DNA of 64,000 nt, taken from assembly GCF_022695595.1 (NCBI RefSeq), contig NZ_CP074380.1, positions 186,001 to 250,000 of the forward strand, in the 5' to 3' direction. The notes beneath the pieces were generated by a model that was not told the origin of the DNA, ran no database searches, and worked only from the letters and a program-made list of their open reading frames with translations. The stretch is from Streptomyces sp. MST-110588. GTDB taxonomy: Bacteria; Actinomycetota; Actinomycetes; Streptomycetales; Streptomycetaceae. The translations under genes and the position numbers were made by a program. Positions 53,437 through 61,191 of this stretch are shown here, piece after piece; position 1 is the stretch's first letter, and the number at the start of each line of letters is the position of its first letter.

Positions 53437-54555
53437 TCACAGGAGGCCGGCGCCTCCACCGGAGTTCAGGCGGGGGATGCGGCGCATCGCGGCGGCAGCC
53501 GCCGCCGGGAAGCGCGGGTCGGGGCGCAGGGCGTACTCGCGCAGGCACGCCTCGGTGAACTTGATGACGTGCTCGTCACCGTGCTCGGCCGCGCGGGCGC
53601 CCAGCTCGTCCAGGGGCGGGACGTCGGCCACCTCCGCGCGCCAGGCGGTGGTGCCCTCGTCGCGCCGGTCGGTGGTGAAGGCCAGCAGGAAGGCGGTGTG
53701 CACCTGCCAGAGTGCGGCCAGGGTCGGTTCGTGCAGGTGCGCCGGGAGGTGCGGCAGGACGATGCGGGCGGCGGCGGGCGCGGTGACGCCGTGGATGAGC
53801 GGGACCGGGAAGATCTCGGGGTGGCCGAGGTACACGTCGGCGAACTGCGTCGTCATCTCGCTCAGCAGCCGTGGCGCCTGGTCGGCGGCGAGGGTCTCCA
53901 GGGCCGGCCCGTAACCCGGTATCCGCTCCAGGGTCTCCAGGCGGTGCCGGGCCATTTCGGGGCCTTTCGGGCCGTTGTGCGGCATCCGGGGCAGCGCGGC
54001 GATCGCCTCCGCGAGCTGCCGTGAGCCGGTCAGCCGGGCCTGTCCCGGCAGTTGTACGTAGCGGGCGGCCCAGTAGGCCAGGCCGCGCGCCAGCTCGTCG
54101 AGCTGGAGCGGGGTGGGCCGGCCGGCCGCGCCGTACAGGCCGCGTACGGCGTGGGCGGTACGGATGAGGCCGTGGGTCAGGCCGGCGAACAGCCCCGGCA
54201 GCAGCCGTGGCCACCAGCGCACGAGCACCTCGCGCCAGGGGGCGTCGGCCAGTTCGCGGGCGAAGAGCCGTTCCCAGTCGCCGGCCCGGTCGAAGGCGCC
54301 CAGCGCGGGCCGCCAGGAGGCTTCGTCGGCCGGGTCGATGGCGAAGCGGGCGGCGGGCGGTTCGTGGTGGGACATGGCGCGCCGGTACCGCTCCACCCAG
54401 CGGGACACCTCGTCCTCCTGCCCCAGCAGGGCCAGCGCCTCGGCCCCCATGGGGCCGTGATTGGCGAGGTCGACCCCCACCCCGCGTTCGTAGCCCAGGT
54501 CACGCATGCGCTCCAGCGCGTCGTTCACGGCGTCGTGGTAGCTGATCGACGGCAT
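53437..54555 (-). CDS. Questin-oxidase-like (DUF4243) protein
   Basis: 372 aa from ATG 54555 (MPSISYHDAVNDALERMRDL); an ORF extension to 54597 overlaps the operator and is unlikely. Typical stretches: HGPMGAEALALLGQEDEVSRWVERYRRAM, FAGLTHGLIRTAHAVRGL, ARGLAYWAARYVQLPG, LIHGVTAPAAARIVLPHLP and HVIKFTEACLREYALRPDPRFPAAA. This is the family of Aspergillus questin oxidase GedK, a cofactor-poor Baeyer-Villiger-type enzyme of anthraquinone metabolism. It is divergent from and probably repressed by the MarR protein. Confidence 0.85.
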   Translation of the reverse strand: MPSISYHDAVNDALERMRDLGYERGVGVDLANHGPMGAEALALLGQEDEVSRWVERYRRAMSHHEPPAARFAIDPADEASWRPALGAFDRAGDWERLFARELADAPWREVLVRWWPRLLPGLFAGLTHGLIRTAHAVRGLYGAAGRPTPLQLDELARGLAYWAARYVQLPGQARLTGSRQLAEAIAALPRMPHNGPKGPEMARHRLETLERIPGYGPALETLAADQAPRLLSEMTTQFADVYLGHPEIFPVPLIHGVTAPAAARIVLPHLPAHLHEPTLAALWQVHTAFLLAFTTDRRDEGTTAWRAEVADVPPLDELGARAAEHGDEHVIKFTEACLREYALRPDPRFPAAAAAAMRRIPRLNSGGGAGLL

Positions 54556-54575
54556 GGACTGCCACCTTTCGAAGA

Positions 54576-54599
54576 AACCAACAGTTTGGTTATCCAAAC
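54576..54599. promoter_or_regulatory. MarR operator with overlapping dyads
   Basis: GTTTGGTTATCCAAAC (54584-54599) is a perfect 6-4-6 dyad. It overlaps a second dyad, AACCAA-CAGT-TTGGTT (54576-54591). The site lies between the questin-oxidase-like gene (start 54555) and marR (start 54615) and is much more AT-rich than its surroundings. It is a classic arrangement for repression of both divergent genes by the adjacent MarR protein. Confidence 0.8.
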
Positions 54600-54614
54600 C
54601 ATTAGAATCACAGT

Positions 54615-55139
54615 ATGCCTGACACGAGCCGGCCCGGGAAGGGCGAACGGGAGCTTGCGGAGGAACCCGCGCGGGTGCCCCGGGTGCCCACCCCCGAGGA
54701 CATCGAGATCGTCGGACTCATCCCGCTGCTGGCCCCGTTCTTCCGCAGGTCGCTGGTCCAGGACATCACTCCGGAACCGCTGCGCGGGACGATGGAGTCG
54801 CACGGGATGACCGCGCGCCACGGGGCGGTCCTGGCGCAACTGCTGGCCGGGCAGCCGCTGACCGTGACGGAACTGGCCCGCCGGATGCAGGTCTCGGTGC
54901 CGACCGCCAGCGAGCTGGTCGGCGCCCTGAGCCGGGCCGGGATCGTACGCCGCGAGGAGGACCCCGCCAACCGGCGCCGCATCCTGGTCACCCTCGCCGA
55001 GGAGTACCGCCCGGCGTTCGAGCGCTTCGTCACCGCGCGGTCGGAGACCCTGCTGCGCGCCCTGGACGGCCTGTCCGCACGCGACCGCGCGGGCTTCCTG
55101 GCCGGCCTGACGGCATGGGTCACCGAACTTCAGCGCTGA
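54615..55139 (+). CDS. MarR-family transcriptional regulator
   Basis: 174 aa from ATG 54615. The winged helix reads MTARHGAVLAQLLAGQPLTVTELARRMQVSVPTASELVGALSRAGIVRREEDPANRRRILVTLAEE, with the conserved DxxNRRxxxVxLT-type wing. No ribosome-binding site is visible and the operator ends 15 bp upstream, so the transcript may have a very short leader. It probably senses a phenolic ligand and controls itself and the questin-oxidase-like gene. Confidence 0.93.
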   Translation: MPDTSRPGKGERELAEEPARVPRVPTPEDIEIVGLIPLLAPFFRRSLVQDITPEPLRGTMESHGMTARHGAVLAQLLAGQPLTVTELARRMQVSVPTASELVGALSRAGIVRREEDPANRRRILVTLAEEYRPAFERFVTARSETLLRALDGLSARDRAGFLAGLTAWVTELQR

Positions 55140-55291
55140 CGGGCCGTCAGCGGGTCTTTTCCCAGACAGTGGGAGCGGCGCCAGCCGGCCGGTCTCGGCG
55201 AGGGCCCCGGTCGGCGTACGGGCGTACCAAAGCCCTCAGTTCGTCGCTCCCGATCTCTTCGGTGTACCGGGAGCGGAGCCGGGCCCGCGGT

Positions 55292-55338
55292 CAGGCGCCC
55301 GGGCGGGGGCCGACCGCGGCCCGCCGCCCGGGCGCCTG
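55292..55338. terminator. Bidirectional hairpin terminator between convergent genes
   Basis: A perfect 15-bp stem (CAGGCGCCCGGGCGG at 55292-55306, complement at 55324-55338) with a 17-nt loop lies between marR (ends 55139) and the small secreted protein gene (ends 55398), which converge on it. Confidence 0.75.
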
Positions 55339-55397
55339 GAGTCTCCGCGAGCCGTCGGCGCCTCGGCAGCGGCATCAGAGAACCGTCGGGCGCCGCC

Positions 55398-55832
55398 CTA
55401 CGCCACCCTGGCGCACTTGTCCTTACCGTCGTTCGGATTCCAGTCGCAGACCTCGATGATCAGGTTCCACACGTTTTTCGGCTTCTTGGTCTGGGTGCTG
55501 TTCTGGGCGAGCTTCTCCCAGGTGTGCCATTTCTCCAGCCCGCCCTCGTACTTCCAGTACGCGATGTTCACCCGGGCGGCGTTGTGCCGGGGATCGCCCG
55601 GGCACAGGTCCTTGGCCGTGATGGTGAGGACGGCGTCATAGAGTTTGTTGCCGTTGGGCGTGACCTTGTCGGTGTCGTAGTAGTTGTAGGTGCCGCTCGC
55701 CTCCGAGCATCCGGACCTCGACTTCCCGTACACGCCGCCGAGGGCGGTCGCGCCGGCCTGGCTGCTCAGCGTCATGAGAGCGGTCGCGGTGACAGCCGCG
55801 GTGACAATGCCGCGACGTAAGCCGTGCTGCAT
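55398..55832 (-). CDS. Small secreted protein of unknown function
   Basis: 144 aa from ATG 55832. The signal peptide MQHGLRRGIVTAAVTATALM ends at SQAGATA. The mature part (about 115 aa) has four cysteines, SGCSEASGTYNYYD, KDLCPGD and VCDWNPNDGKDKCARV, which could form two disulfides, and many aromatic residues (IAYWKYEGGLEKWHTWEKL). No family was recognised. The gene is preceded by the 32-bp palindrome, so expression is probably tightly regulated. Confidence 0.75.
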   Translation of the reverse strand: MQHGLRRGIVTAAVTATALMTLSSQAGATALGGVYGKSRSGCSEASGTYNYYDTDKVTPNGNKLYDAVLTITAKDLCPGDPRHNAARVNIAYWKYEGGLEKWHTWEKLAQNSTQTKKPKNVWNLIIEVCDWNPNDGKDKCARVA

Positions 55833-56173
55833 GAGATGTCCCTTCTCCGGGTGTGCGCTGTGTGCAACCGGGAGCCTGGCAAGCCGGGTCCGGGGCGTCT
55901 ACGCAGAAGCCTGTCCGGGACATGTCCCGGACAGGCTTTGAGGTGTCCTGGCAGGTCAGGACCGCATGACTCAACTGTCCCGGACAGGTGCCGCCTTTCG
56001 CTGCTTCGGGTGCGCAGGGATCGGCCCTTTTGTGGGCACGTGGGGGATTCCGGGCCGTCGATGAAGCGTGGCGTTGCCCAACCTCCGCTGCGTGGACGGA
56101 ACTTGTCGGTACAGTGCTCAGGACGTATCGGTGGTGTCCGTTCACGACTGCTTCGCAGCGATGGAGGTCGTCC
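55833..56173. other. Divergent intergenic region, secreted protein / hydrolase
   Basis: 341 bp without a supported gene. It contains the operator cluster 55907-55987. The half next to the hydrolase (55990-56173) has no further palindrome. A short ORF there is not convincing. Confidence 0.45.
55907..55987. promoter_or_regulatory. 32-bp perfect palindrome plus a third half-operator
   Basis: 55907-55938 is perfectly self-complementary (left arm AAGCCTGTCCGGGACA). It is built from two head-to-head copies of CTGTCCGGGACA. A third copy, CTGTCCCGGACAG (55975-55987, itself a 13-nt dyad), lies about 58 bp away centre to centre. The cluster sits 75 bp upstream of the secreted-protein start and about 190 bp upstream of the hydrolase. 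A zero-loop palindrome with an extra copy is more operator-like than terminator-like. No regulator is adjacent. Confidence 0.7.
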
Positions 56174-56983
56174 ATGAGTACGCGCGTGCCGGTGCCCGGC
56201 GGGGAGCTGGCCTACACGGTGGAAGGGGCCGGTCAGCCCGGCGTGCTGTGTCATCAGTACCGGTCGGTGAGTACGAACGGCTCACTGGCCCGGGCCCTGA
56301 CGCCGCATCTGCGGCTGCACGCGGTCGCGCCGCGCGGGATGGGCGGTTCCGGGCCGGTACGCGACGAACGCGATCTGACCATGGAAGGGTTCGCCGGGGA
56401 CCTGTCGGCGATGCGGGAGGGGCTCGGGCTGCCGCCGTGGGTGGCGGTCGGCTCCTCGACCGGCGGCATGGTGGCGCTGCTGCACGCGCTGCGCGATCCG
56501 GCGGCGGTCCGCGGACTCGTCCTGGTCAGCACCGCCGCCAGCCGGCGTTTCACGGAAGGGAGTCTGGCCGACCCCGGGCACCCGCGGGCGGGGGAGGCCG
56601 CGGAGGCGATGAAGCTGGCGGCGCAGGACCCGGCGCTGTCGGCCCGGCGGTTGTTCCAGCTCTCGGTGGCCGACCCGGAGCGCAACCCGGCCCCGCCGGC
56701 CGAGGACGAGGCGGCCAACTCCCAGGAGCGGCTGGCATCCTTCATGCGTGAGCTGCCCGCCTTCGACCTCGAACCGGAGCTCGGTGCGATCAAGGCGCCG
56801 ACGCTGGTGATCGTCGGCCGGCACGACCCGCAGTGCCCGCCCGCGAACAGCGAACGGCTGGCGGAGGCGATCCCCTCGGCCCAACTGCACATCTTCCCCG
56901 AGAGCGGTCACTACCCGCACATCGAGGAGCCCGAGCGGTTCCGGGCCGTGGTCGAGGAGTGGTTCGCCGAGGCGTTCTCGTAG
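56174..56983 (+). CDS. Alpha/beta-fold hydrolase
   Basis: 269 aa from ATG 56174 (MSTRVPVPGGELAYTVEGAG). The nucleophile elbow is VAVGSSTGGMVALLHAL (GxSxG as GSSTG), the acid is in LVIVGRHDPQCPPANSERLA and the histidine is in FPESGHYPHIEEPERF. A normal-length single-domain hydrolase (esterase/haloperoxidase-like). The oxyanion region CHQYRS replaces the usual HG. The substrate is unknown. The regulation may involve the upstream palindrome. Confidence 0.88.
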   Translation: MSTRVPVPGGELAYTVEGAGQPGVLCHQYRSVSTNGSLARALTPHLRLHAVAPRGMGGSGPVRDERDLTMEGFAGDLSAMREGLGLPPWVAVGSSTGGMVALLHALRDPAAVRGLVLVSTAASRRFTEGSLADPGHPRAGEAAEAMKLAAQDPALSARRLFQLSVADPERNPAPPAEDEAANSQERLASFMRELPAFDLEPELGAIKAPTLVIVGRHDPQCPPANSERLAEAIPSAQLHIFPESGHYPHIEEPERFRAVVEEWFAEAFS

Positions 56984-57118
56984 GAGGGCATGTACGCGGG
57001 CTCGTGGGTCGGCATGTTCGCGGGCACGTTCGCGGCACGTGGATGGTCTCGTGGGGGTCGGGCGGGCGGTTGCGTGGGTGATCTCGTAGGCGGTCGTGTG
57101 GGGCGCCCGGCCCTGGTG

Positions 57119-58924
57119 TCAGGTGGTGTCAGGGCCGGGGGCGGTGGACGGTGCCGGCGGGGCGGGTCGGTCCGGCGCGCCGGCCACTTGGCGGCGCAGC
57201 GCACGGCGGTCCACTTTGCCCGCCGCGCTGAACGGCAGGTCCGCGACGACCGCCAGCCGTTCGGGCAGCTTGCCCTTCTCCACGGCGTGTTCGCCGACCA
57301 GCCAGGTGTTCAGCTCGTCCAGGGTGGGCGGGGCGACCGCGGTGGCCGGGACCACACAGGCACACAGCCGCTCCCCCATCAGCGGGTCGTCCACGCCGAC
57401 GCACACGGCCTGGCGCACCCCCGGATGGCCGGTGAGCAGCAGCTCGATCTCGACCGGGCTGAGGTTTCGGCCGCCGCGGATGACGACTTCGTCGCGGCGC
57501 CCGGCGATGTGCAGACGGCCGTCCGCATCGAAGAGTCCCAGGTCGCCGGTGCGGACCCAGCCGCCGTCCACCCGGTAGCGGCGGTCGCGGTCCGGCGCGC
57601 CGACGTACCCCAGTGGTGACATCGGCCCCAGGCCCCACACCTCGCCCATGGCTCCGGCGGGCGCGTCGCGGCCCGTCGTCCCGTCGACCACGCGGATCGC
57701 GATGATGTCAGGATCGGGACGGCCGACGCAGGTGTGCGCCAGTCCGGCCGGATCGTCCAGGCGCGTCATGCAGTTGACCCCGTCCGCCGCGCCGTAGCAG
57801 TTGACGACGGGGCAGCCGAACCGCGTACGGCAGCGTTCGCGCGTACGGCTGTCCAGGCGGGCCCCGCCGCTGACCACCGCGCGCAGCTCCGAGGTGTCGG
57901 CTCCGGCCAGCTCGGCACTGTCCAGGAGCAGTTGGAACATGGTGGGCACGCCGAACAGATGGGTCGGGCGGTGCCGGGCCACCATCCGCGCGACCCGGTC
58001 CGCGTCGAACCTGGCCGTGGTGATCACCGTTCCCCCGTGCCGGGCGAGCGTCACCGGTGCCGCCAGGGTGCCGAACGAGGTCGCCAGGGGGATGAGGAAG
58101 AAGCCGCGCAGCGGACCCGGCGCGCCCTGCGGACGGCCGCCGAGAAGGTGGGCCAGCGGGCCCGCACGGCCGCCGGCCAGCGCCTCGTGGGAGTAGGCCA
58201 CCAGTTTGGGCGTGCTCTCCGAACCGGAGGAGACGACGATACGGGCCGGGGCCCACGGGTCCGGGGCGGCGGCCGGGCGGTCCGCAGGCGGTTTCCCGTG
58301 CAGCAGCGTGTCCAGGTCGAGGCAGCCGGGGACGGCCGGGCCGCTGGTGACGATCGTCCGTACCCCGGCCGTGCCGGTCTCGGCCCCGCCCGTCTCAGTC
58401 GTAGGCTTCTCGGTCGCATGTACCTCCGCTGTTCCTGCCTCCGCTGTGCCAGTCCCGGCCGAGCCTGCCGCCGCCGTACGCGACTCCCCGCGCCGGTTCG
58501 TCAGATCCCGCAGGCCGGCCGCCGCGGAGGACGGACAGACCACCGCGGCGGCGGCCGACGCACCCAGCACCGCCGCGGTGTCGTGCCGGTCCCGTCCGAC
58601 GGGGAAGGGCAGCACCACCGCGCCCAGCGCCGCCGCCGCGAGCTCCACGGCCACCGCCCGCCACCCGGAGGGCAGTTGGGCGAACAGCACTTCGCCCGGC
58701 CGGAGTCCGGCGCGGCTCAGCCCGGCGGCCAGGGCCAGCGACCTACGGCGCAGCGTGGCGTAGTCGACCGTGGTCTCGTCATCGATCACCGCGGGCCGTT
58801 CCGGGTGCTCGGCCGCGCGCCGGTCGAACAGCGCGAAGAGGTCGGCGTCCGGGCAGTACCCGGCCGCGCGCCACCAGGCCCGCAGCTCGGGGGCGACCTG
58901 GTCGTGGATCTCCGGTCGGGTCAT
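57119..58924 (-). CDS. AMP-binding acyl/aryl-acid ligase
   Basis: 601 aa from ATG 58924 (MTRPEIHDQVAPELRAWWRA), overlapping the CoA-transferase stop by four bases. The ANL superfamily motifs are the phosphate loop VVSSGSESTPKLVAYSH (a variant of the usual SSGTTGxPK), the aromatic motif CYGAADGVNCM, the hinge RTGDLGLFDADGRLHIAGRRDE and the catalytic lysine in LPFSAAGKVDRRAL. NLSPVEIE is typical of free-standing ligases that load an acid on CoA or a carrier protein. A low-complexity insert of about 45 residues (TAEAGTAEVHATEKPTTET) lies after residue 150. It is the last gene of the biosynthetic operon. Confidence 0.88.
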   Translation of the reverse strand: MTRPEIHDQVAPELRAWWRAAGYCPDADLFALFDRRAAEHPERPAVIDDETTVDYATLRRRSLALAAGLSRAGLRPGEVLFAQLPSGWRAVAVELAAAALGAVVLPFPVGRDRHDTAAVLGASAAAAVVCPSSAAAGLRDLTNRRGESRTAAAGSAGTGTAEAGTAEVHATEKPTTETGGAETGTAGVRTIVTSGPAVPGCLDLDTLLHGKPPADRPAAAPDPWAPARIVVSSGSESTPKLVAYSHEALAGGRAGPLAHLLGGRPQGAPGPLRGFFLIPLATSFGTLAAPVTLARHGGTVITTARFDADRVARMVARHRPTHLFGVPTMFQLLLDSAELAGADTSELRAVVSGGARLDSRTRERCRTRFGCPVVNCYGAADGVNCMTRLDDPAGLAHTCVGRPDPDIIAIRVVDGTTGRDAPAGAMGEVWGLGPMSPLGYVGAPDRDRRYRVDGGWVRTGDLGLFDADGRLHIAGRRDEVVIRGGRNLSPVEIELLLTGHPGVRQAVCVGVDDPLMGERLCACVVPATAVAPPTLDELNTWLVGEHAVEKGKLPERLAVVADLPFSAAGKVDRRALRRQVAGAPDRPAPPAPSTAPGPDTT

Positions 58925-61191
58925 CGGCCGAACCTCCACGGCGCGTTGAGGAAGGCGGCGCCACGCCGGTGGAAGAGCGGCTTCAGGCGCGGGTCGGCCT
59001 CCAGGGCGGCCAGGTCCGAGCAGACCTCGACGGCGGGCAGTCCGGCGGCACGCAGCCGCGGCACCCAGTCGGCGGCGGAACGTTCCGCGAGGCGCCGGGC
59101 CACCGCCTGCTCCAGGCTCTCGCGCCTTCCGGCGCTCTCGGTGCCGGGGGTGCCGGGGGTACTGGGGGCGGGACCGGGGACACCGGCCGTCGCGTACGGG
59201 ATGTCCAGGGCGGCGCACATCTGCTGGATACCGGTGCCGCCCGGGACGGCGAGCCAGCCGTCCGCGGTGGCCAGGGGCTTGTCCGCCGGCCCCCAGCGCG
59301 GGCGTCCCGCTGCGGAAGAACCGTTTCCGCGCCCGGTGCCCTCCTGGACGGTGCCCTCCTGGCCGGCCCCCTCCTGGACGGTGCTGCGCCGGGCTCCCTC
59401 TCGTACTGCCCGTGCCTCCCCCACCTCTTGTTCCTCCTGTTCCTCCTCCACGGAAGATGCCAGAGCTTCCAGGGCGGGGGCCTGGAGCACGGCGGCGGCC
59501 GACAGCAGGCTGGAGCCGACGCGCCGTCCGCGACCGCCGTCCCGCTCCCGGGCGATCAGCCCGGCGAGTACGCCTTCCGCGGCGACCAGCCCGCCGAGCG
59601 CATCGAGCAGCGTGATCAGCGAGACGGCGGGCTCCTCGTCGTACGGGTGCAGCAACTCCCCGAGGCCCGCGTACGCCTGGACGACGAAGTCGGTGCCGGG
59701 CGGGGCGTCTGCGCCGCCCAGCGCGCCGGCCCATCCGGAGGCGTGGGCGTAGACCAGCGACGGGTTGACGGCAGCCAGATCGGCGGCCTCCAGGCGCAGT
59801 TCGGCGGCCTTGCCGGGCGCCCAGTTGTGCAGGAACACATCGGCGTCCGCAGCCAGTTCCAGTGCCGTCGCCCGGCCCGCGGGACTCCCCAGGTCGGCCT
59901 GGACAACCTGCTTGTCACGGTTGAGGGCGAGAAAGCCGGCCGAGCAGTCGCCGGCCATCGGCGCCATCCCGCGCAGCAGGTCACCACCCGGCGGCTCGAC
60001 GCGTACGACGCGTGCGCCCAGCATGCGCAGCACGTTCCCGGCCAGCGGCGCCTGGATACGGCGGCCCGCCTCCACCACCAGCAGCCCGGTCAGCGGCAGT
60101 TCGCTTCCGGAGGGAGCCGCCACGGACCGCGTTGCGCCCCGGAAGCTCCCGGGGGCTTGTGGTGTCCCGTTCGTGGCCGGCGGCTCGATGCGCCAGGGCG
60201 GGCCGATCACGTCGCCGTCTTCCAGGCCCAGTTCGCGGACCCGCTCGGTGAGCGGGCGCAAGCGGCACAGGGCGGCGCCGGACCGCCGGGCCGCCACGTC
60301 GATCCGGTCGAAGGCGATGGCACGGGTCGCCTCGTGGAGCGCCGGCGGCAGCGGTGCCGTCGCGTCGGCGTAGCGCCGTACGTACGGCCACCAGCCCCGC
60401 CCCGCGACCGTGGTGGGTACGTCGAGCAGGGCCCAGAACCGTGCCCATGGCTCGGGGGTCAGACACTCGACCTCGAACCGGACACCGTCGGCGGAGAGGA
60501 AAGGCGGGGGCACGCCCGCCTCCGGGGAGGCCACCGGGGCCGCCGAGCCGCCCGGCATCGTCGGGGCCGTGGTCGTCGTCGCAGTCGTCGGCGCCGTCGT
60601 CGCAGTCCTCGCAGTCGTCGGCGCCATGGCGGCCGTCGGGAGGGCGGGCTCGTCGTCCTCGGCGGTGGCCATCGCCACGTAGTGAGCGACGGTGAGCAGG
60701 GCGGCTTCCAGGACGGAGGTCTCCACCGTGTCGGTGCGCAGCCCCCGCAGCCGGCCGAGCAGCGCGGCCAGCACGCCCTGTGCCGCGACGACGCCCGCGG
60801 CGGTGGCGGCGTAGTCCACGCCGAGCCGGCGGGGGCCTGTGCCCTCCCGGCGGCCGTGCAGATGCATCAGCCCGGTCACCGCCTGGACGGTGACCTCGTC
60901 GACGGGTCCGTCGGTCATCGGCCCGGCCCAGTTCAGGTGCAGTGTGACCGATCCGGCCGGCCCCGTCACACGCAGCGGGCCCGCCGTATGGGCGCCGTCA
61001 TCGGCCGACGCTCCCAGGTCCCGCAGGTGCCGCAGACACAGGGTCCGTGCCGCGTCGTGTCCCGGCGCGGAACTCCCGGGCGGGGCCCCGGCCGGCGGGA
61101 TGACCGGCGCGCCGTACACGGTGTGCCCCGCCAACACCGAGGACGTCGGGTCCGGGGCGTGTACGGGTCCCAGCGGTGAGCGCGCTGTCAT
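58921..61191 (-). CDS. Tandem CaiB/BaiF-type CoA-transferase
   Basis: 756 aa, about twice the family unit. The first half is degenerate (VDYAATAAGVVAAQGVLAALL, VETSVLEAALLTVAHYVA). The second half begins SGSELPLTGLLVVEAGRRIQ and has MLGARVVRVEPPGGDLLRGM, FLALNRDKQVVQADLGSPAG and SLITLLDALGGLVAAEGVLAGL, the class III CoA-transferase pattern. Two low-complexity inserts are present: a Thr/Ala run (TTAPTTATTTTAPTM) in the first half and a Glu/Gln/Gly run (EEEQEEQEVGE) in the second. It moves CoA between carboxylic acids without ATP. The overlaps with the genes on both sides place it firmly in the operon. Confidence 0.85.
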   Translation of the reverse strand: MTARSPLGPVHAPDPTSSVLAGHTVYGAPVIPPAGAPPGSSAPGHDAARTLCLRHLRDLGASADDGAHTAGPLRVTGPAGSVTLHLNWAGPMTDGPVDEVTVQAVTGLMHLHGRREGTGPRRLGVDYAATAAGVVAAQGVLAALLGRLRGLRTDTVETSVLEAALLTVAHYVAMATAEDDEPALPTAAMAPTTARTATTAPTTATTTTAPTMPGGSAAPVASPEAGVPPPFLSADGVRFEVECLTPEPWARFWALLDVPTTVAGRGWWPYVRRYADATAPLPPALHEATRAIAFDRIDVAARRSGAALCRLRPLTERVRELGLEDGDVIGPPWRIEPPATNGTPQAPGSFRGATRSVAAPSGSELPLTGLLVVEAGRRIQAPLAGNVLRMLGARVVRVEPPGGDLLRGMAPMAGDCSAGFLALNRDKQVVQADLGSPAGRATALELAADADVFLHNWAPGKAAELRLEAADLAAVNPSLVYAHASGWAGALGGADAPPGTDFVVQAYAGLGELLHPYDEEPAVSLITLLDALGGLVAAEGVLAGLIARERDGGRGRRVGSSLLSAAAVLQAPALEALASSVEEEQEEQEVGEARAVREGARRSTVQEGAGQEGTVQEGTGRGNGSSAAGRPRWGPADKPLATADGWLAVPGGTGIQQMCAALDIPYATAGVPGPAPSTPGTPGTESAGRRESLEQAVARRLAERSAADWVPRLRAAGLPAVEVCSDLAALEADPRLKPLFHRRGAAFLNAPWRFGR

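Noticed and set aside
55907..55938. Palindrome considered as a terminator
   Set aside because: It sits upstream of both divergent genes, has no natural loop and no T-run, and a further copy lies nearby.
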